64,000 bases of DNA from an uncultured Capnocytophaga sp. (GTDB lineage: Bacteria > Bacteroidota > Bacteroidia > Flavobacteriales > Flavobacteriaceae). Below the pieces are notes generated by a model. That model had not been told where the DNA came from. It searched no databases and was given only the letters and a program-made list of their open reading frames with translations. Shown in pieces: positions 16,318 to 24,253 of the stretch (its first letter is position 1; each line of letters begins with the position of its first letter). The stretch lies in contig NZ_CALGWU010000059.1 of NCBI RefSeq assembly GCF_937936315.1, positions 1 to 64,000 of the forward strand, in the 5' to 3' direction. A program made the position numbers and the translations under genes.

Positions 16318-18237
16318 ATGAAAATAACAATATTCTATTCGTGGCAGTCAACAATAGAAAGTAAATACAATCGCTATTTTATACTTGATTGTATTAAGAA
16401 AGCTGTGGAACAAATAAAGCAAAAATATAATTCAATAGAAGTTAAAATAACAGAAGCCCTTCGTGATGAGTCAGGACAAATATCTATTCCCGAAACAATA
16501 GCTGAGAAAATTGAAAATTGTCATATTTTTATAGCTGATATGACAATAATTAACAACGATGGGGCTTCAGCTAAGACAAAATATACTCCTAATCCGAATG
16601 TACTCCTTGAGTATGGTCAAGCAATAGCTCATATTGGAAAATCTCAAATTATAAGTGTGTTGAATAGTAAATTTGGTTCTCCTCATAATGATCCAGAATT
16701 GATACCTTTTGATATTAGATCTGATAGGTTTCCTATAGAATACTCAATTAATGAAGAAATTTATACTGATAAAGAAAAAAGAGAAAAAGAAAAAAATGAG
16801 TTAACAAAACACTTATCAGGTGCTTTAGATATAACTATATCAAAAATTATTAGAGAACAAAAAAATAAATATAGACCTTTTAAAACTTGGGAACAATGGA
16901 AAGATGAGATTAATATACAAAATGAGTTTATAGAGAATAAGAAGATAAAAGAAATTAGAGATACTATAATGAAGGAAATTGATAATCCTAATAAATCACC
17001 AATTAGGATTACAGGTCTTTCAGGAATTGGAAAAACACGAATTTTATTTGAGATATTTAGAAAAATAGAAGGTGATGAAAAAACTATTCTACTCTCAAAT
17101 AGAGTACTCTACTTAAACTATGATGATTTCTCAAATAATCATCTTGAAATTATTAATACGATAAATAGAGAAAAGTCAGACGCTATTTTAATTATAGATA
17201 ATTGTAATGCAGATGGTTATGAAAAATTTATTAGAAATTTAAAAGGGTTCAAACTATCCTTAATTTCTATTGATTCAAATCCTGAAGAGAATTATGAAGA
17301 TAGCCAATATATTAAAATTGGGAACGAAGATTTATTGGACTCCATAGAAGATATTATAAAGGCTAAATCAGACAATTTAGAACAAAGTACAATAGAAATA
17401 ATTAAACAAATTTCACAAGGAGTACCTCTTATAGCTATTCTATTGTGTGAAAATATTGTAAATGGGAAACTAACGAAAGAACCAGATAACAAAGGATTAT
17501 TAGATAAGATATTAGGTAAGAAGGGTGAAAAATGGAGGTATATTTTAGATTCTTGTTCTTTATTTAGGAAGGTTGGTTATGAAAATGAAAAGAAAGAACA
17601 ATATAATTTTATTGTTACTAATGAAAATCTAACAATCTCTAATAATAATCATATTGTGAGACTTAAGGAATCTGAGGAAGCCGTCAAATATTATATTAAA
17701 AGAGGAATTTTTGAAAAAAGAGGTCGTTATTTATCTATAAGACCGTTCTTTTTGTCAGTTCTATTAGCAAGTAAATATTTGGAAAGTATCAGTTCAGAAC
17801 ATTTTCACAATATTATTAAAGATATACAAGATAAATTAGAAAAACCTCACAAAGAAGAACTTATGAACTATTTATCAGAACAAATTAGATATTTAGGATA
17901 TAACACAGATATCAGAACAATCATTGATAATTTTGTAGGGTATAAATCTTATTTTGATAGTATAGAAGTTTTAAATACTGAGTTGGGTTCACGCCTCTTC
18001 CGTTCATTTGTAGAAGTGAATCCAGTAGCGATATCTGATAACTTTTATAGACAATTTAACAATGAAAAAACAGAAAAGCTATTAGAATTTAAAGAAGGAA
18101 GACGAAATATAATATGGGCATTAGAAAAACTATGCTTCAATAAGGATACGTTCAGTAATAGTGCTAAGATATTATATAGATTTGCAGTTGCAGAGAATGA
18201 GTCGTGGGCTAATAATGCAACTGGACAATTTTTGTAA
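16318..18237 (+). CDS. TIR-like SWQS domain / STAND NTPase, N-terminal part (stops at in-frame TAA)
   Basis: N-terminal 639 residues of a large probable anti-phage or abortive-infection protein. Residues ~1-170 are a TIR-like nucleotide-hydrolase-type domain: IFYSWQS at 5-11, the ADM strand after HIF, and NPNVLLEYG at 92-100, a pattern shared by TIR-related effector domains. A P-loop GLSGIGKT follows at 233-240 with a Walker B ILIIDN at 290-295, giving a STAND-type NTPase, and then a helical region. The frame ends at TAA 18235-18237, but it resumes in the same frame without shift to 20118. The likely ancestral product is one 1266-aa protein. It is strongly AT-rich compared with the tra genes and antisense to them, which points to acquired cargo. 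Confidence 0.75.
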   Translation: MKITIFYSWQSTIESKYNRYFILDCIKKAVEQIKQKYNSIEVKITEALRDESGQISIPETIAEKIENCHIFIADMTIINNDGASAKTKYTPNPNVLLEYGQAIAHIGKSQIISVLNSKFGSPHNDPELIPFDIRSDRFPIEYSINEEIYTDKEKREKEKNELTKHLSGALDITISKIIREQKNKYRPFKTWEQWKDEINIQNEFIENKKIKEIRDTIMKEIDNPNKSPIRITGLSGIGKTRILFEIFRKIEGDEKTILLSNRVLYLNYDDFSNNHLEIINTINREKSDAILIIDNCNADGYEKFIRNLKGFKLSLISIDSNPEENYEDSQYIKIGNEDLLDSIEDIIKAKSDNLEQSTIEIIKQISQGVPLIAILLCENIVNGKLTKEPDNKGLLDKILGKKGEKWRYILDSCSLFRKVGYENEKKEQYNFIVTNENLTISNNNHIVRLKESEEAVKYYIKRGIFEKRGRYLSIRPFFLSVLLASKYLESISSEHFHNIIKDIQDKLEKPHKEELMNYLSEQIRYLGYNTDIRTIIDNFVGYKSYFDSIEVLNTELGSRLFRSFVEVNPVAISDNFYRQFNNEKTEKLLEFKEGRRNIIWALEKLCFNKDTFSNSAKILYRFAVAENESWANNATGQFL

Positions 18238-18312
18238 TTATTCCATATTTTCTTAGCTGGGACAGAAGTTTCTCTAAAGGAGAGATTAAAGATTATCAAA
18301 TGGGGGTTAGGT

Positions 18313-20118
18313 ATGAAAGACGAAAAGTTCACCCAATTAGCTATTAAAGCAATGGCTTCTGGTTTAACAACTAACCATTTTGCAAGAATGAAAGGTGCAG
18401 AAAGGCAAGGAATAGATGAAATAAAAGATTATGTCCCTACATATGATGAAATATCAGAATACTATAAGAGTATATTAGATGAACTTATCAATCTTATTAG
18501 AAGTGAAGGTATATATATAGATGAAGTAAGTAAAATTATTGCTGATTCCATTAGAGGTTTAACTAATATAGGCTTGATAGCTATAGTACTACCATATATA
18601 GATGAAGTTATTGCTATAAAAAATAGAATTTGGCAAGAAGGATTAGATAGTATTAGAATGACCTTAGCTTTTGAAGGTAATAAAATATCAGAAGAACATA
18701 GAACACACTTACAAAAGATTATAGAAGAATTATCAGAGGATTTTATAACTCGTTTTAGAAGTTATGATAAGTTCTATGATAAAGATTACTCTTTTGAAAA
18801 CTTTGAAGAGAAAGAAAAGGAACGAATGTATTCTTTAGCTAAGATTTTTATAGAGTTTAAAGAAGTAGAACAAAGAGAACTACTGTTTAAACTTTACAAA
18901 AGAGAGCAAGGTATCTATGTAATATATCAATCATATTTTGGCAAATCAATAAGTGATTTTTTTAATGATAATATAGATAAAAGTGAAAAATTTATTAATA
19001 TATCATTATCAATAGCAGAAGAATTAGGCGAAGAATTGTTTGATTATTCAATTCTATTAGGCTTTATTGAGCAATCAGAAAGAGAAATTAAGAAATATTT
19101 TTATCAAAAAGTAGGAGAAAAATCGTATTTAAATTATCTTCTGTTTATTTTTGTTGCTAATGATGAGAAAGGAGTTGAGCACTTTGATCAATTATTTAAA
19201 TTAATAGATAATCACCCTCAATTGTTTAGTTATTTAGGGCATTTAAAGTATAGGATGGCTTTACAAAAACTCAGTATACAAGAGATTGAATCTTTACAAA
19301 ATAAGCTATTAAATTATGAGATACAGGGGTATATAATGATTTTTGAGCTATTAAGTTCTATTCGTACTCAAGATGCTGAAAAACAAATTGTCATAGATGG
19401 TTTTTTGAAAGAGTGTATATATAAAATAGGAGTACAATGGAATAATAACATTGATAACTTTCAATACTTTAATCATATAAGAAATATTCTTAAAAACGAA
19501 GAAAAAGATGAGAAATTATGTTCATTTGTGGTAAACGATATTATCAATTATATAAACTGGGATACTGCACTTAGTTTGGAACCATATAGAAGCATATTTG
19601 AAATTGCATTGAGTGATTATTTTGATAGCACTTGGGCTATTATATCCTCTGCTATAATCAATGAGAATGATGGATATATGAAATTCTGGGGAATAAAGCA
19701 ACTGTTGGGAGGATATGTTAGTAACATATATACAAAAAAAGATATATTATTTAACAATGATAATGTTGAAAAAATTATAGACTGGTGTAATAAAAATCAA
19801 CCTATTGCACCTACTCTTATTGCTGAATTAGTTCCTATATATAATGAAGACCGAACTGAATGGAATCCTATTGCAAAAAGATTAATAGATGAATTTGGAA
19901 ATATAAAAGAGGTTCTTGACAGATTAGGGGCTAATATGAATAGCTTCTCGTGGTCAGGTTCTATTGTACCCTTACTTGAATCTAATAAAAAATTACTTGA
20001 AAGCATTGTGGACAATAGTAATCCTATAGTTTCAGAATGGGCACAGCAGAATATAAACGAGTTAAGCAAACGAATTATTCAGGAAAAAAAGAAAGATGAA
20101 GAGTATTTTATAACATAA
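18313..20118 (+). CDS. STAND protein C-terminal helical-repeat part (after in-frame stop)
   Basis: C-terminal 601 residues of the same reading frame. The 25 codons between the TAA and this ATG translate smoothly (LFHIFLAGTEVSLKERLKI), continuing a protein-like helical repeat, so the internal ATG need not be a real start. The whole part is α-helical with many Ile, Glu and Lys and no known motif, as expected for a sensor region of STAND proteins that recognises a phage or other ligand. It ends 4 bp from the convergent tra gene. Alone it would have no ATPase or effector domain. It may be made as a separate polypeptide, by readthrough, or not at all. Confidence 0.6.
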   Translation: MKDEKFTQLAIKAMASGLTTNHFARMKGAERQGIDEIKDYVPTYDEISEYYKSILDELINLIRSEGIYIDEVSKIIADSIRGLTNIGLIAIVLPYIDEVIAIKNRIWQEGLDSIRMTLAFEGNKISEEHRTHLQKIIEELSEDFITRFRSYDKFYDKDYSFENFEEKEKERMYSLAKIFIEFKEVEQRELLFKLYKREQGIYVIYQSYFGKSISDFFNDNIDKSEKFINISLSIAEELGEELFDYSILLGFIEQSEREIKKYFYQKVGEKSYLNYLLFIFVANDEKGVEHFDQLFKLIDNHPQLFSYLGHLKYRMALQKLSIQEIESLQNKLLNYEIQGYIMIFELLSSIRTQDAEKQIVIDGFLKECIYKIGVQWNNNIDNFQYFNHIRNILKNEEKDEKLCSFVVNDIINYINWDTALSLEPYRSIFEIALSDYFDSTWAIISSAIINENDGYMKFWGIKQLLGGYVSNIYTKKDILFNNDNVEKIIDWCNKNQPIAPTLIAELVPIYNEDRTEWNPIAKRLIDEFGNIKEVLDRLGANMNSFSWSGSIVPLLESNKKLLESIVDNSNPIVSEWAQQNINELSKRIIQEKKKDEEYFIT

Positions 20119-20122
20119 AATA

Positions 20123-20680
20123 TTACACAAACTCCCTAATATCAAACTCCGTTTTACTCTCTACAGTTTTAGGCAACGCCTTCTCCAAGAGCGCACTCAC
20201 TTTAAGAGTTGCTTGGGGTAAGGCTTTTTCTATGGCTTCTAATAGGCTGGTACCCTCTACCTTTTGTAGTAGCTCTATGTTCTCGGTGGTAACTTCTTCT
20301 TTGTCCTCAGAGAGGAAAGTAGCTACCTTTTCCAAGTCCTCAAACGAAAGCCCTGTGGCAAAATCATTGTCCTCTGCCTCTGTGCGATAACTGCGTAAAT
20401 CCTCTTCTTCATCTTCAAGGTTTATGGTAGGTTCCTCTTCCCATTCTGTCAGAATATCCTGTTGCTCTTTTTCTGTTAAGGGGATAGCTGTAGTGGCTAC
20501 CTTTGTAGAAGGCACAAACCTGCTTTCCCCCATTACCGAAGTTGAGGAAGCCGACTTGGGTATAGAGGTCGTTTTAGGTTTAGTAGCTCTCTTTTTAGAT
20601 AGTGTTATAGGCATTTTGTCCGATAGCAACAACAAAATGACCACAATAAGCAGTAAAATGATAATCTTTTCCATTGTCAA
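20123..20680 (-). CDS. ICE tra-region protein (TraD-like), acidic with membrane anchor
   Basis: A 185-aa protein with one N-terminal membrane helix (KIIILLLIVVILLLLSDKM), then a low-complexity Ser/Thr-rich stretch and a long acidic region (EEEPTINLEDEEEDLRS-like) that ends in a helical domain. It occupies the traD position in the traA-B-C-D order of CTnDOT-like elements; the family function is not known. Its ATG overlaps the upstream stop by 4 bp. It is normally followed closely by traE; here 3.9 kb of cargo separates them. Confidence 0.6.
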   Translation of the reverse strand: MTMEKIIILLLIVVILLLLSDKMPITLSKKRATKPKTTSIPKSASSTSVMGESRFVPSTKVATTAIPLTEKEQQDILTEWEEEPTINLEDEEEDLRSYRTEAEDNDFATGLSFEDLEKVATFLSEDKEEVTTENIELLQKVEGTSLLEAIEKALPQATLKVSALLEKALPKTVESKTEFDIREFV

Positions 20681-21060
20681 AATATAGGTTTGTATTTCTG
20701 TTCAAAACTCTGTGTAATTTCCTCTTGGTACTGCTCAAAATGCGCTTTAAGTACATTGTCTAAATAGTTATACAGACTGATCTTGTCTTCTCCTATCACC
20801 TGTACAATACGGGCTATTCGCTGGTGAAACTCAGGGCGTATATACACCGATTTTCCTTCTCTTGCTGAAGTCTCTCCCTGCTCAAAAAAATAACTTTCAT
20901 ACTCATAGAGTTCTGCCTTTTTCTTCTTGGTAGGAGCTGGTTTCTGGGGTGCTTTCTCTGTCTCTATTGGAGCCGTAGCAATGGCAGGGGCAGGCGTGGG
21001 TTGCTTGCCTGCCATTAGCTCCATTAGTTCGTTTTCGTCTATAGGTTTTACTGTCTTCAT
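20677..21060 (-). CDS. DUF3408 family protein
   Basis: A 127-aa protein with a Pro/Ala/Lys-rich N-terminal half and a C-terminal DUF3408 domain: the segments GKSVYIRPEFHQRIARIV and DKISLYNYLDNVLKAHFEQY form a ribbon-helix-helix-like pattern. DUF3408 proteins accompany ParA in Bacteroidota ICEs and probably bind DNA as a ParB-like or CopG-like partner (inference). It lies 11 bp after the ParA gene and is coupled to the following gene. Confidence 0.8.
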   Translation of the reverse strand: MKTVKPIDENELMELMAGKQPTPAPAIATAPIETEKAPQKPAPTKKKKAELYEYESYFFEQGETSAREGKSVYIRPEFHQRIARIVQVIGEDKISLYNYLDNVLKAHFEQYQEEITQSFEQKYKPIF

Positions 21061-21071
21061 ATCTTTAAGGC

Positions 21072-21830
21072 TTACTGAATAATCTGTACCAACTCATTAA
21101 TAAAGTCGTCCAAATGACAACCACTCATCAACTTCTCATCAGCAGGCATTAAAGTAGAACGGAATACCAATCGTTGGTTTTCTGTGCCGTCTTTGCGAAA
21201 ACGCTTGCTATCAGAGATATAGGCTTGCATCAGGTTCAAACCTAAATCAGCGATCACTTGCTCATAAATCTTGTACAAAGGCGATTTTTCTCTCCCATCT
21301 ACCTGATTCCAAAACAAATGTACGCTTTTAATAGCACTTTCAGTATTCTTAGCGATGATATTGGAAAGTACCTCAGTAAAACTCAAAGTACTTTCAATTA
21401 CCACTCTATCGGCAGTGATAGGTGAGAAAATGTGATGCATTTGTGCTAGCAGGGTCAATATCCCTGCGGTGTTTACTGTCCCCGGCATATCAAAAAGTAT
21501 AACCTCTATAGGGAAAGGTGTCTCTGCGATGAGCTGTTGTGCCTTTTCAAGGGCTTCATTGGGCTTACATTGTATTATGGGGTATGCCTTTTTGTTTAGC
21601 TCACTAAACTGTCTATGAGCAGCTTTCTTAAAATGCTCGTTGTTCATCACTGTTTTAAGATCTTGCTCTCGCATTCGGTGTAGGCTGTATTGTGGATAAT
21701 CACAATCCATCACTGCTACATTATAGCCCATTCGGTAGTGTAGCAAGCTGGCTACTAAGGTAGTAAAAGTGCTTTTTCCTACCCCTCCTTTCTGGGTGGA
21801 AAAGCTAATGAATTTTGTCGTTGATGTCAT
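21072..21830 (-). CDS. ParA family ATPase (TraA in CTnDOT-type naming)
   Basis: A 252-aa ParA/MinD-type ATPase. The deviant Walker A motif STQKGGVGKSTF is at about residues 9-20, the signature VAVMDCDYPQYS follows, and VILFDMPGTVNTAGIL is the Walker B/switch region. In ICEs this family acts in DNA positioning or conjugation rather than classical plasmid partition. It heads a three-gene operon with a DUF3408 protein and the TraD-like protein. Upstream is a 570-bp region full of palindromes that could be its binding site. Confidence 0.9.
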   Translation of the reverse strand: MTSTTKFISFSTQKGGVGKSTFTTLVASLLHYRMGYNVAVMDCDYPQYSLHRMREQDLKTVMNNEHFKKAAHRQFSELNKKAYPIIQCKPNEALEKAQQLIAETPFPIEVILFDMPGTVNTAGILTLLAQMHHIFSPITADRVVIESTLSFTEVLSNIIAKNTESAIKSVHLFWNQVDGREKSPLYKIYEQVIADLGLNLMQAYISDSKRFRKDGTENQRLVFRSTLMPADEKLMSGCHLDDFINELVQIIQ

Positions 21831-21838
21831 ATATATGT

Positions 21839-22024
21839 GTTTAAATATGTTTGTAATTCAGTAAGTATATAAGTGCATAGCTATTCAAATACAACTATCT
21901 TTATTTAAGTAATTATCTCTGTAACTATACCGTTATATAAGTAATTAGCTAATTATCTAATTGACTAATTACTTGCGTATGTACATACATTGGTAGCTTT
22001 ATAGCTGTGTAGCTACATAGCTAC
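21839..22024. repeat. Palindrome cluster upstream of parA (possible centromere/operator)
   Basis: AT-rich non-coding stretch with several inverted repeats: AAGTAATTAG (21939-21948) with CTAATTACTT (21965-21974), the perfect 12-bp palindrome GTATGTACATAC (21977-21988), and GTAGCTAC/ATAGCTAC (22009-22024). Short words such as GTAATTA and TAGCTA recur throughout. It lies directly before the ParA/DUF3408 operon, so a parS-like site or an operator is plausible. This is inference from position and symmetry. Confidence 0.5.
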
Positions 22025-22265
22025 GCAAATACATTTTTACTTCCATACATACTTGCTTTGGTATGCGGGTGCAAAGGAACATATAAATATACATATAGCC
22101 TTATGTAGGGTTGTAAATGGCTTTATAAGGAAGTGATTGGCTTTATGTTATATACAAATCCTTTGCTAAGAAATCACTTGTTTTGCACCCTGAAATTACT
22201 TTACCCGCTCGTAGTGTTAATTTCTCTCTTTATGGCTAATTAAAATTCGACCGTTAGGGAGAATT

Positions 22266-22380
22266 TTCTGTTCACCCGAACAGAGCAAGTTGTGTTTTGA
22301 GGCACGCATTAGGCGTGTAGGCACCTCAAAACCACTTGCCCTTGCAGGGAGCTTAAAACGCACTCCAAAGTCGTGGTTTT
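22266..22380. other. Candidate origin of transfer (oriT)
   Basis: Non-coding region just before the mobilization genes with nested hairpins: CTGTTC/GAACAG (22266-22282), an AAGT..GTTTTGAGG arm (22288-22302) pairing with CCTCAAAACCACTT (22324-22337), and inside it CACGC/GCGTG (22303-22307 with 22313-22317). AAAACCAC (22328-22335) can also pair with GTGGTTTT (22373-22380). oriT of related ICEs lies at this position next to mobA/mobB. The nick site cannot be placed from the sequence alone. Confidence 0.6.
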
Positions 22381-22399
22381 TTACTAACACTGAATTTAT

Positions 22400-22825
22400 A
22401 TGACCTTACAGAAAACAACTCACAAACACTCCACAGGTAGGAATAAAAAGATAAATCCTACTTCTTTTAGATATGTTTTTCGATTGAATGAAGAAGAAAA
22501 CAATCAGTTTCTCTCGCTTTTCGAGCAATCAGGAATGAAAGTCAAAGCGCATTTTATCACCTCTTTGCTTTTTAACCGAGAGATAAAAGTTGTGAAAATT
22601 GATAAATCTGCATTAGATTATTACACTAAACTCACTGAACTCTATGCACAATTTCGTTCGGTAGGGGTCAATTACAATCAGATTGTAAAGATACTCTATC
22701 GCAATTTTTCGGAGAAGAAAGCGGCTGCTTACCTCTATAAATTGGAGAAAGAAACTACCCAATTGATTGCTATCTGCAAACAAATATTAGAGCTTTCTCA
22801 GCAAATAGAGCAAAAACTAAAGTAA
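22400..22825 (+). CDS. mobA: Plasmid mobilization relaxosome protein (MobA/MobC-like)
   Basis: A 141-aa basic DNA-binding protein. RYVFRLNEEENNQFLSLFEQ begins a ribbon-helix-helix-like domain and FRSVGVNYNQIVKILYRN is the hallmark of the MobC-type accessory family (VNYNQI motif). The C terminus is a coiled coil. It would bind oriT and recruit the relaxase encoded 25 bp downstream. The gene starts 20 bp after the candidate oriT hairpins. Confidence 0.87.
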   Translation: MTLQKTTHKHSTGRNKKINPTSFRYVFRLNEEENNQFLSLFEQSGMKVKAHFITSLLFNREIKVVKIDKSALDYYTKLTELYAQFRSVGVNYNQIVKILYRNFSEKKAAAYLYKLEKETTQLIAICKQILELSQQIEQKLK

Positions 22826-22850
22826 GTTTTTAAGACGAAAACAGCGACTT

Positions 22851-24188
22851 ATGATAGCAAAAATACATCGAGGAGGGCAGCTGTTAGGAGTACTTTTGTA
22901 CAATCACAACAAGGTGGATAAAGGGCAGGGAGAGGTGTTATATACTCAAAAAGTGATACAACCTCTGCAAGGAAGTGTAGGCATTTCAGAAGTGTCTCGC
23001 TCCTTTGCACCTTATCTCTATGCCAACATAAGGACAGAAAAACCTATCCTACACATATCCCTCAATCCCGATCCTAACGATAAGGTAAGCGACGAGACCT
23101 TTGTAAAGTTGGCTACTGACTATATGCAACAGATGGGCTTTGGCAACCAACCTTTTGTGGTTTACAAACATTCGGATATTGAGCGCAAACACATTCACAT
23201 TGTATCGCTGGGGATAGACGAAGAAGGCAAGAAAATCCCTGATACTTTTGAAAAAATACGCTCAATGAAAGTATGCCGAGAGTTGGAAACAAAATACCAA
23301 CTTATCCCTGCTATCACCAATGATTCACCGCTAACAGATGATGAGCTCTTGCCTTTGTCTAAATTAGTCCCCTTAGATTACCGACAAAACGACCTTAAAA
23401 AGGAGTTGGTACATATTGTAAAACAATTGCTAAAACACTATCATTTTGCCTCGTTAGGAGCATTTAACGCCTTGCTCAATCAGTTTAACATAGCGGTAGA
23501 AAAGGTAGAAGGCGAACTGCAAGGTGTTCCTAAAAAGGGCTTGGTGTATGTGGTATTGGATGAGAATGGTAACAAAGCAAGCCATCCTTTTAAAGCCTCC
23601 AAGCTCGGCAAAACACTGAGCTTACCTTATATCGAAAAACATTTACAAAAGGAACAAGATCACTTAAAAGGACAAAACACCACTTCCTTAAAGGCACATA
23701 TCATCTTTGCCAAAGAAACAGCTCATAGCAAAAGTGAATTTGTTCAAGAACTAAAAGCTAAAGGAATAGAGGTTGTCTTTCGTGAAAATAAAGAAGGGAG
23801 AACCTACGGAGTAACCTTTATCGACCACAACAGCCGATGTGTGTATAATGGTTCTCAGCTGGGGAAAGAGTTTTCTGCCAATGTTTTTCATCAGTGGCTA
23901 AAATCGTTAGAAGAGCCTGTTCCTGCTTTAACCTCTGAGGTTAATATGCCGGCTGTAGCTCCTTATGCAAGTAAAAATCACAACAATACTAACACTGTTG
24001 AAGAGGATACTTTCTGTGACACTTCTTGGACACATTACCAAGAGGATTTTGGCAAGGACTCAGCCTTAAATGTTTTCTTTACTCTTTTCTCTTTGGATGA
24101 TCAAGGGGTAGATTACGAAGAAGAGGATTTTACCAGAAGAATGAAACGTGCTACTGCCAAACGGCGAAAAATGAAAAACAAATCTTAG
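22851..24188 (+). CDS. mobB: Relaxase / mobilization nuclease
   Basis: A 445-aa relaxase that nicks oriT and pilots the strand. The N-terminal relaxase domain has the metal-binding H-I-H pair at residues 114-116 (KHIHIVSLG), a preceding VVYKHSDIERKH motif, and a conserved LHISLNPDP strand before it. A catalytic Tyr is likely in the first 60 residues (several candidates, for example in VLLYNHNKV). The C-terminal part, rich in Lys and Glu, is variable in the family. It ends with a basic tail (RRMKRATAKRRKMKNK). Confidence 0.92.
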   Translation: MIAKIHRGGQLLGVLLYNHNKVDKGQGEVLYTQKVIQPLQGSVGISEVSRSFAPYLYANIRTEKPILHISLNPDPNDKVSDETFVKLATDYMQQMGFGNQPFVVYKHSDIERKHIHIVSLGIDEEGKKIPDTFEKIRSMKVCRELETKYQLIPAITNDSPLTDDELLPLSKLVPLDYRQNDLKKELVHIVKQLLKHYHFASLGAFNALLNQFNIAVEKVEGELQGVPKKGLVYVVLDENGNKASHPFKASKLGKTLSLPYIEKHLQKEQDHLKGQNTTSLKAHIIFAKETAHSKSEFVQELKAKGIEVVFRENKEGRTYGVTFIDHNSRCVYNGSQLGKEFSANVFHQWLKSLEEPVPALTSEVNMPAVAPYASKNHNNTNTVEEDTFCDTSWTHYQEDFGKDSALNVFFTLFSLDDQGVDYEEEDFTRRMKRATAKRRKMKNKS

Positions 24189-24253
24189 GTGTGGCTATTG
24201 AGCTGACATAGCTAAGTATAAAATATTGACAAACACTAAAAACAGAAACAAAT

